DNA of 18,851 nt from Cryomorphaceae bacterium (GTDB lineage Bacteria; Bacteroidota; Bacteroidia; Flavobacteriales; BACL11): assembly GCA_949531795.1 (NCBI GenBank), contig CATIQX010000115.1:1-18851 (forward strand), in the 5' to 3' direction. Positions 14,342-18,851 of the stretch are shown here, piece by piece. The stretch's first letter is position 1, and each line of letters begins with the position of its first letter. A program made the translations under genes and the position numbers. Below the pieces are notes generated by a model. The model was not told where the DNA came from. It did no database searches and saw only the letters and a program-made list of their open reading frames with translations.

Positions 14342-15355
14342 TTAAATTAAAGATTCAATAGATTTAGCAGTATCTAAAACAGTCTTTTCAAAACTTATTG
14401 GTTTCCAGTTAAAGGTTTTCATAGTAGATGAAACATCACCATTGTAAGTTTTACCAATAAAAGCTCTCATACTTCTAATTTCTCTGTCAAAATTACTAAT
14501 AAATTTCAATAAAAAGTTTGGAGCTAATTTTGTACTTACTTTATTATAACCATTAGATTTTAAAATTTGTGCTAATTCTTTAAACGAATAAGGTTTTTCT
14601 GTTGTCACAATAAACCTTTTTCCATTAGCATTGATATTCTCAAGTGCCATTACATGAATTTTCGCTACATCTCTAACATCAGACATGCTAATTGAAAACT
14701 TAGGAAGCATTGGTATTTTACCAATAATCATCTTTTTGATCATACCCATAGAAGCTCCTTGCATATTTCCTGATATAGTTGGTCCAAAAACAGGGCCAGG
14801 ATTAATTACAGATAACTCCATAATTTTTTCATCATTTTGGTTTTTGATAAAATCCCATGCACTTTTTTCAGCAAGTGTTTTACTCCTTGCATATGCAGAA
14901 ACATTTTTTGCGCTAACATTTGTCCATGAATTATAATTAATATTAATAGATTCATCTGCATCTTTAAGCATAGCAACTATTGATGAAGTTAATACAACTC
15001 TTTTAACACCTGCCTTTTTTGCAGCTTTTAGAGCACGCATTGTTCCCTCAACTGCAGGCTTAATATATTCACTTTCATCTTTTGGTTCGATATTTATAAA
15101 TGGAGAGGCAACATGAAGAACAAATTCACAGCCTTCCATTGCCTTATCCCAACCTGTATCTTCTAAAAGATTCAATACACAAAATTCCAAATTATCTGTA
15201 GGATCTATTTCCTTTTTAATAGCTTCAATTACTTTTTCTTTTTTTGACAAACTTCTTACTGAACCTAGAACAAAATATCCGTTTTTTAATAGTTCAACAG
15301 CACATTGATTACCTATGTAGCCCGATATACCTGTTAATAATACTTTTTTATTCAT
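14342..15355 (-). CDS. Extended SDR NAD(P)-dependent reductase (dihydroflavonol-reductase-like)
   Basis: A 337-residue extended short-chain dehydrogenase of the epimerase/dihydroflavonol-4-reductase-like group, which reduces aldehydes or ketones with NAD(P)H. It has the nucleotide motif LLTGISGYIG (6-15), and GSVRS with R34 after the second strand, which suggests NADPH preference. The catalytic triad residues are S124 (TSS), Y155 and K159 (YARSK). The motif INPGPVFGP near 190 is typical of the group. The substrate cannot be inferred; bacterial members are often called aldehyde or NAD-dependent epimerase/dehydratase proteins. It is preceded by a terminator belonging to a decayed gene and has no clear TAnnTTTG box of its own. 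Confidence 0.85.
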   Translation of the reverse strand: MNKKVLLTGISGYIGNQCAVELLKNGYFVLGSVRSLSKKEKVIEAIKKEIDPTDNLEFCVLNLLEDTGWDKAMEGCEFVLHVASPFINIEPKDESEYIKPAVEGTMRALKAAKKAGVKRVVLTSSIVAMLKDADESININYNSWTNVSAKNVSAYARSKTLAEKSAWDFIKNQNDEKIMELSVINPGPVFGPTISGNMQGASMGMIKKMIIGKIPMLPKFSISMSDVRDVAKIHVMALENINANGKRFIVTTEKPYSFKELAQILKSNGYNKVSTKLAPNFLLKFISNFDREIRSMRAFIGKTYNGDVSSTMKTFNWKPISFEKTVLDTAKSIESLI

Positions 15356-15390
15356 TCTATAGATTATTTATTATTATTTATTTTGAAAGC

Positions 15391-15422
15391 AAAAAGAAAC
15401 CACTCAAATAAAGGGTTTTTTT
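15391..15422 (-). terminator. Terminator left behind the decayed T9SS-tail gene
   Basis: On the minus strand AAAAAAACC (15422-15414), a 12-nt loop and GGTTTCTTT (15401-15393) pair over 9 bp with one G-T, followed by TTGC. It stands just after the remnant's stop at 15425 and may now serve osmC. It could also work in the plus direction. Confidence 0.5.
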
Positions 15423-15424
15423 AT

Positions 15425-15609
15425 TTATTCAAGAATTATTTTTTTCTCAACTGTTCCGTCATCATAGATATAAAAGAGAGGTTAATATTTTTCTTTTGTT
15501 TCTCTTCCTAATAGATCTATTACTTTAAGAAGTTTTTTATTAAAGTGTTTTTCATATTCTAACGTTACAAAATCATTTTCTAAAAAGTCCGAAATAATAG
15601 AACCTATGC
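15425..15609 (-). pseudogene. Remnant of a type IX secretion C-terminal sorting domain
   Basis: The minus strand reads in one frame FNKKLLKVIDLLGRETKEKY, a TAA stop (15484-15482), then PLFYIYDDGTVEKKIILE and a second stop (15427-15425). This is the well-known ending of T9SS type A sorting tails in Bacteroidota (LGRET...PLFYIYDDGTVEKxIIxE), broken by one nonsense codon. Such tails direct secreted proteins to the type IX system and are cleaved or anchored at the surface. Upstream in the same frame only about 20 further plausible residues remain before the osmC stop; the rest of the parent protein is missing. An open frame of 64 codons here (15482-15676) runs back into osmC and is best read as part of the remnant, not as a gene. 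A terminator follows at once, as expected for the 3' end of a gene. Confidence 0.72.
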
Positions 15610-16017
15610 TTAACCTAAATAAGTAAAAGAAATATTTCTTTCTACTTTTTCTGATAAGGTATGATGTACTGGGCAATTATGAGCAGCTCTTTCTAAAATA
15701 GTTTTAGTTTTAGAATCGTATTCTTTTGGAAAAGTAAAATCAATTTCAATTTTAGCGATTCTTCTAGGATTACTTCCCATTGTTTTTTTAACAATTGCCT
15801 TAGTATCTTTAATGTCAACATTATTTTTCTCTACAGCAATTGCCATAATGGTTAAGATACAGCTTGCTAAAGCAGAACATATCATGTCTGTTGGTGAAAA
15901 GCTTTGCCCAAGTCCATGGTTATCTTTTGGAGCATCCGTACTTATTTTAGAGCCAGACTCTAAATGAGTAGCAGTTGTTCTTAAATCTCCTTGGTATTTA
16001 ATTTCGAATGTGTTCAT
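15610..16017 (-). CDS. OsmC/Ohr family protein
   Basis: A 135-residue member of the OsmC/Ohr superfamily, thiol peroxidases that detoxify organic hydroperoxides. The two redox cysteines are present: C53 in CSALASCILT and C115 in HNCPVHHTL. FSPTDMICSALASC at 40-53 is the family's central helix. The sequence SGSKISTDAPKDNHGLGQSFSPTD is more like the general OsmC/YhfA group than true Ohr, so the substrate is uncertain. An 18-bp near-palindrome overlaps its promoter. Its stop is directly followed by the T9SS-tail remnant, suggesting it now occupies DNA next to a deleted secreted-protein gene. Confidence 0.87.
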   Translation of the reverse strand: MNTFEIKYQGDLRTTATHLESGSKISTDAPKDNHGLGQSFSPTDMICSALASCILTIMAIAVEKNNVDIKDTKAIVKKTMGSNPRRIAKIEIDFTFPKEYDSKTKTILERAAHNCPVHHTLSEKVERNISFTYLG

Positions 16018-16031
16018 AATATAACTTTTAA

Positions 16032-16039
16032 CAAATATA
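16032..16039 (-). promoter_or_regulatory. Candidate -7 element for osmC (TATATTTG)
   Basis: TATATTTG on the minus strand fits TAnnTTTG, 14 bp before the ATG. A -33 TTG is not visible at 17-23 bp, which could fit activator or repressor control. Confidence 0.45.
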
Positions 16040-16053
16040 ACTATATGGTTATA
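16036..16053. promoter_or_regulatory. Near-perfect 18-bp palindrome, possible operator of osmC
   Basis: TATAAC TATATG GTTATA pairs at 8 of 9 positions (one mismatch) and overlaps the osmC -7 box by 4 bp. Position and symmetry suit a dimeric repressor such as the MarR/OhrR type often seen with this family; no such regulator gene is in the window. Confidence 0.4.
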
Positions 16054-16082
16054 TTTTGTTTTAATTATTTATTAAAATTGTA

Positions 16083-16114
16083 TTGATGCTGGAAAATGGT
16101 TTAAAATAACTTTG
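16083..16114 (+). promoter_or_regulatory. Candidate promoter TTG-N21-TAACTTTG facing no gene
   Basis: TTG (16083-16085) and TAACTTTG (16107-16114) are separated by 21 bp, within the Bacteroidota range, making this the only two-box match I found in the window. Downstream on the plus strand there is no gene, only an 8-bp hairpin (16116-16139), an 8-codon frame (MWALFNDL, 16145-16171) and a T-run (16209-16214) before the opposing dnaG 3' end. Confidence 0.4.
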
Positions 16115-16115
16115 C

Positions 16116-16139
16116 TTAGCTTCACCAACAAGAAGCTGA
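16116..16139 (+). other. 8-bp hairpin in the osmC-dnaG gap
   Basis: TTAGCTTC, an 8-nt loop and GAAGCTGA pair over 8 bp with one G-T. No T-run follows on either strand, so it is not an obvious terminator. The remaining gap (16018-16215) shows no tRNA or recognisable RNA family. Confidence 0.4.
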
Positions 16140-16215
16140 CTTAAATGTGGGCGTTATTTAATGATTTGTAGAAGTGTTTATTATAAAAATTGCAGTAGAA
16201 AAATTTGCTTTTTTC

Positions 16216-18126
16216 TTAACCTACATTTCTTCCTAAGGATTTAGCAATCTGAGTTTTTATTTGGGTAAGGCGGCTTAATAGTTTGATTCCTTCAGTATCA
16301 ATACTCCCATCTTTTATTTTTAGTTGTAAATCTTTAATTTGCTTATCAATATGTCCTTTTTTAAGTGATAAAATAGCTTTTTCAGTAGTTTTACGTATTT
16401 TTTCATCTTCCCTGCCAGTATAGATTTTATGTCGATCCACCCAATTACTACTTATGCTATGCTTATTACTAATAAGGTCTATTGCCTTTTGACTAATTTC
16501 TTGGTTTTTGTGATTAATAAAATGCTGTAAATCAATAACTCCTTTTTCTTTAATCACGCTTATAATTTCAATGTACATTGCATTAAAACTAGTATTGGTA
16601 AATGTAATATTATCAGCATCCAGGTCACTAAAAATTAGAGAAGCTACACTCTCTTTCTCATCCTCTTCTGTAATAAAAGTATCATTTCCATAATTTATTA
16701 ATAAGCGTAAAATCTCTTCTTCTAACTTCATTAATTTTCCGTCTGAACTTAGCTTTTCTTTTGGTTCTCTTATAGCCTGTCCACTTAGCGTATTTGTAGA
16801 AACTACTTGTTCAAACGAACCAATATTAGCTCTGGCTTTTGCGACTTCACTTAATAGTACATTTTCAGCAATATCTAGTTTCTTGCTGAATGTTTTACAA
16901 TACTGTGAACGATTTAAACTATCAGGAATACAAGATATGGATTCAATAATATCTCTTTTTATATTTGTAATTTTTGTAGGGTCTTCATTAGTATTTAACT
17001 CAGATATTTTGATTTTATAATCAATAAAATCTACGGCCTCATTATTCAAGAACTCTTTAAAATCGTCAGTTGATAGTTTTTTTGAAAAAGAATCAGGGTC
17101 ATCTCCTTTAGGGAAGGCTACAATCTTTACATTCATCCCCTCCTTTAAAATCATATTGATTGATTTGTAGGTAGCTTTTATTCCTGCGTTATCTCCATCA
17201 AAAAGCAGAACTACATTTTTAGCTAAGCGATTAATTAGTTTAATCTGCTCCAAAGTAAGTGCAGTACCTGAAGCCGAAACAACATTCTCTATTCCATTTT
17301 GGTGCATAGAAATTACATCCGTGTAGCCTTCAACTATATAGCAAATCCCCTCTTTTCCTATCGCATTTTTGGAGTAATTAAGGCCATATAAGACTTTGCT
17401 TTTATGGTAGATTAAATTTTCTGGTGAATTTAAATATTTTGCTTTTGCATTGGGGTTAAATGCCCTTCCTCCAAAGCCTAAAGTACGCCCAGAATAGGAT
17501 TGAATAGGAAACATAGTTCTTTCTTTGAAGCGATCAACTATTTCCATTGAGCCTTCATTAATTAAGGATAACCCTGAAGAAATAAGCACCTGTTTGTCAT
17601 ATGCTTTTTTAAGAGCCTCTTTGCTGAAGGAATCTTTAGCCTTAGGATTATAACCTAGCTCAAATTTTTTAATTGTTTCATCAGTAAAGCCTCTTTCTTT
17701 AAAGTAACTAAGTCCTACTGATTTTCCTTCTTCTGTATTCCAGAGTACATCCTGAAAGTATTCTTTTGCATAATTTGAAACAATAAATAAGCTATCCTTT
17801 TCATTTGAACGTTCTATTTGTTCTGAGGATAATTCCTCCTCTTCAATTTCAATATTATACTTTTTGGCTACAAATTTTAAAGCTTCTGGGTAATTGTAAT
17901 GCTCAATTTCCATGATAAAATTAATACTGTTTCCTCCTTTTCCGCAGCCAAAACATTTGTAAATCCCTTTAGTGGGAGATACCGTAAAAGAGGGGGTTTT
18001 TTCATTATGAAAAGGACAGTTTCCAATATAGTTAACCCCTCTTTTTTTAAGAGATACAAAGTCGCCAACAATTTCTTCAATTCTTGCAGTTTCAAATATT
18101 TGATCTATGGTTTCTTTAGGAATCAT
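16216..18126 (-). CDS. dnaG: DNA primase
   Basis: Makes RNA primers for chromosome replication. The 636-residue protein has the CHC2 zinc finger with C37, H40, C58 and C61 (NCPFHNEKTPSF ... YKCFGCGKGG). The RNA-polymerase core follows, with RTMFPIQSYSGRTLGFGGRA near 205-225. The TOPRIM domain has VEGYTDVISMHQNGI with its catalytic glutamate and LLFDGDNAG with the DxD-type acidic pair. A C-terminal helicase-interacting region (about 450-636) is rich in charged helices, ending TQIKTQIAKSLGRNVG. The start ATG overlaps the stop of the prenyl synthase gene (ATGA, 18126-18123), so the two are cotranscribed and coupled. No clear terminator is seen after its stop. Confidence 0.95.
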   Translation of the reverse strand: MIPKETIDQIFETARIEEIVGDFVSLKKRGVNYIGNCPFHNEKTPSFTVSPTKGIYKCFGCGKGGNSINFIMEIEHYNYPEALKFVAKKYNIEIEEEELSSEQIERSNEKDSLFIVSNYAKEYFQDVLWNTEEGKSVGLSYFKERGFTDETIKKFELGYNPKAKDSFSKEALKKAYDKQVLISSGLSLINEGSMEIVDRFKERTMFPIQSYSGRTLGFGGRAFNPNAKAKYLNSPENLIYHKSKVLYGLNYSKNAIGKEGICYIVEGYTDVISMHQNGIENVVSASGTALTLEQIKLINRLAKNVVLLFDGDNAGIKATYKSINMILKEGMNVKIVAFPKGDDPDSFSKKLSTDDFKEFLNNEAVDFIDYKIKISELNTNEDPTKITNIKRDIIESISCIPDSLNRSQYCKTFSKKLDIAENVLLSEVAKARANIGSFEQVVSTNTLSGQAIREPKEKLSSDGKLMKLEEEILRLLINYGNDTFITEEDEKESVASLIFSDLDADNITFTNTSFNAMYIEIISVIKEKGVIDLQHFINHKNQEISQKAIDLISNKHSISSNWVDRHKIYTGREDEKIRKTTEKAILSLKKGHIDKQIKDLQLKIKDGSIDTEGIKLLSRLTQIKTQIAKSLGRNVG

Positions 18127-18851
18127 TTTTGGCGGTTTACAACATAATCCAATAACAGTATCAAGGATTTTTTTGCTTGATTTTCATCAAATGGTTTTAA
18201 TAAATCAAGGGCAGTATTGTGATATTCATACATTCTTTCTTTAGCATACTCAAGACCACCATTTTCTTTCACAAGCGCTATAACCTCCGCTACTTTTTCA
18301 TCATCCTTATGATGATTTTTTATAACATTGATAATGTAATTTTTAATTTTTTTATCTACAGTATTTAGAGTGTAAATCAAGGGAAGTGTCATTTTCTGTT
18401 CTCGAATATCGATACCCGTAGGTTTTCCTATTAAGGTGTTTTGTGTGTAGTCGAATAAATCATCTTTTATTTGAAAGGCTATTCCTGCTTTTTCACCAAA
18501 TAAGCGCATGTTTTCAACTACTTCTTTATTCTGCCCTACAGAGTTAGCTCCACTAGCACAACATGCAGCAATTAAGGATGCTGTCTTTTGGCGAATAATA
18601 TTAAAATACACTTCTTCAGTAATATCAAGTTTCCGTGCTTTTTCAATTTGTAAAAGTTCCCCTTCACTCATATCCTGAACGGCAGTACTCATTATTTTTA
18701 AGAGTTCATATTCCTCATTTTTCACCGCTAACAATAGACCTCTACTTAGTAAAAAATCTCCAACAAGTACAGCAATTTTATTTTTCCATATTGAGTTTAT
18801 AGAAAAGAATCCTCTTCTGAAATTAGCTTCATCAATTACATCATCATGCAC
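18123..18851 (-). CDS. Polyprenyl diphosphate synthase, C-terminal part (cut by window edge)
   Basis: A trans-prenyltransferase that lengthens isoprenoid chains with isopentenyl diphosphate, probably for the menaquinone side chain. The 5' end lies beyond the window. The first readable codon, GTG at 18851-18849, is an internal valine of the first aspartate-rich motif (VHDDVIDEANFRRG), not a start. Later parts are VGDFLLSRGL, EGELLQIEKA, a KTASLIAACCASGA helix, and the second aspartate-rich motif FQIKDDLFDY, followed by GKPTGIDIREQKMTLPLIY. Both DDxxD-type motifs are intact. The pattern matches octaprenyl/heptaprenyl (IspB-like) synthases rather than short-chain farnesyl synthases, but chain length cannot be fixed from sequence. 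It precedes dnaG with a 4-bp overlap. Confidence 0.9.
   Translation of the reverse strand: MHDDVIDEANFRRGFFSINSIWKNKIAVLVGDFLLSRGLLLAVKNEEYELLKIMSTAVQDMSEGELLQIEKARKLDITEEVYFNIIRQKTASLIAACCASGANSVGQNKEVVENMRLFGEKAGIAFQIKDDLFDYTQNTLIGKPTGIDIREQKMTLPLIYTLNTVDKKIKNYIINVIKNHHKDDEKVAEVIALVKENGGLEYAKERMYEYHNTALDLLKPFDENQAKKSLILLLDYVVNRQK

Noticed and set aside
15482..15676. 64-codon open frame as an intact small gene
   Set aside because: It begins inside osmC, has no signal or start context, and its second half continues in frame past the stop into the T9SS tail ending. It is better explained as part of a pseudogene.
16116..16152. Integron attC-like or transposon-end structure
   Set aside because: The GGCGTTA string and the hairpin recall such sites, but the core pattern GTTRRRY is not met and no matching second half, integrase or transposase is present.
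16145..16171. Eight-codon frame MWALFNDL as a peptide gene
   Set aside because: Too short to separate from chance, with no ribosome site; mentioned only with the orphan promoter.
18849..18851. GTG at the window edge as a start of the prenyl synthase
   Set aside because: It is the valine of the conserved VHDDVID motif, which normally lies tens of residues into the protein, so the gene continues outside the window.
1..18851. CRISPR array, tRNA/rRNA genes, prophage or defence island
   Set aside because: No spaced direct repeats, no tRNA-like cloverleaf in the short gaps, and no nuclease, helicase, integrase or toxin-antitoxin genes. The gene content is housekeeping throughout.

Overview
This window looks like a core-chromosome stretch from a low-GC member of the Bacteroidota, most likely order Flavobacteriales. 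The signs are AT-rich DNA on both strands, almost no Shine-Dalgarno sequences, several copies of the Bacteroidota -7 promoter motif TAnnTTTG, and lineage-typical genes: a DUF4271 protein before hemD, a DUF3109 protein, and a DAHP synthase fused to chorismate mutase. The remains of a type IX secretion (T9SS) sorting tail point the same way. The genus cannot be named from the sequence alone.

Layout. 1-1249: the 5' part of glycyl-tRNA synthetase (minus, cut by the window edge) diverges from a DUF3109 cysteine-cluster protein. 1279-2738: glutaryl-CoA dehydrogenase followed by a small DUF3817 membrane protein (minus). 2829-7738: a plus-strand run of DUF4271 protein, hemD, rnpA, yidD, an S41 C-terminal processing protease and an O-antigen ligase-like membrane protein, with a clear terminator after hemD. 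7726-9385: tdk then alr (minus), converging on and overlapping the O-antigen ligase gene by 13 bp. 9446-13748: a DUF2279 protein, then rsmI, aroG-CM and recJ, the last three joined by TAATG overlaps. 13786-16017: an SDR-family reductase, a small CxCxxC membrane protein, a pseudogene remnant of a T9SS sorting domain and an OsmC-family protein (minus). 16216-18851: a polyprenyl diphosphate synthase (5' end cut by the window edge) and dnaG (minus), coupled by an ATGA overlap.

Most genes are housekeeping: translation (glyS, rnpA, rsmI), replication and repair (dnaG, recJ), nucleotide salvage (tdk), cell envelope (alr, yidD, ctp, O-antigen ligase, prenyl synthase), heme (hemD), aromatic amino acids (aroG) and lysine/tryptophan breakdown (gcdH). 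No stretch longer than 300 bp lacks a gene or gene remnant. I see no tRNA, rRNA, CRISPR array, complete mobile element or phage gene.

I found no convincing undescribed multi-gene system. The observations most worth a second look are the decayed T9SS sorting tail at 15425-15609, a good-looking promoter at 16083-16114 facing no gene, a near-perfect palindrome over the osmC promoter, and a terminator that leaves almost no room for an rnpA promoter.
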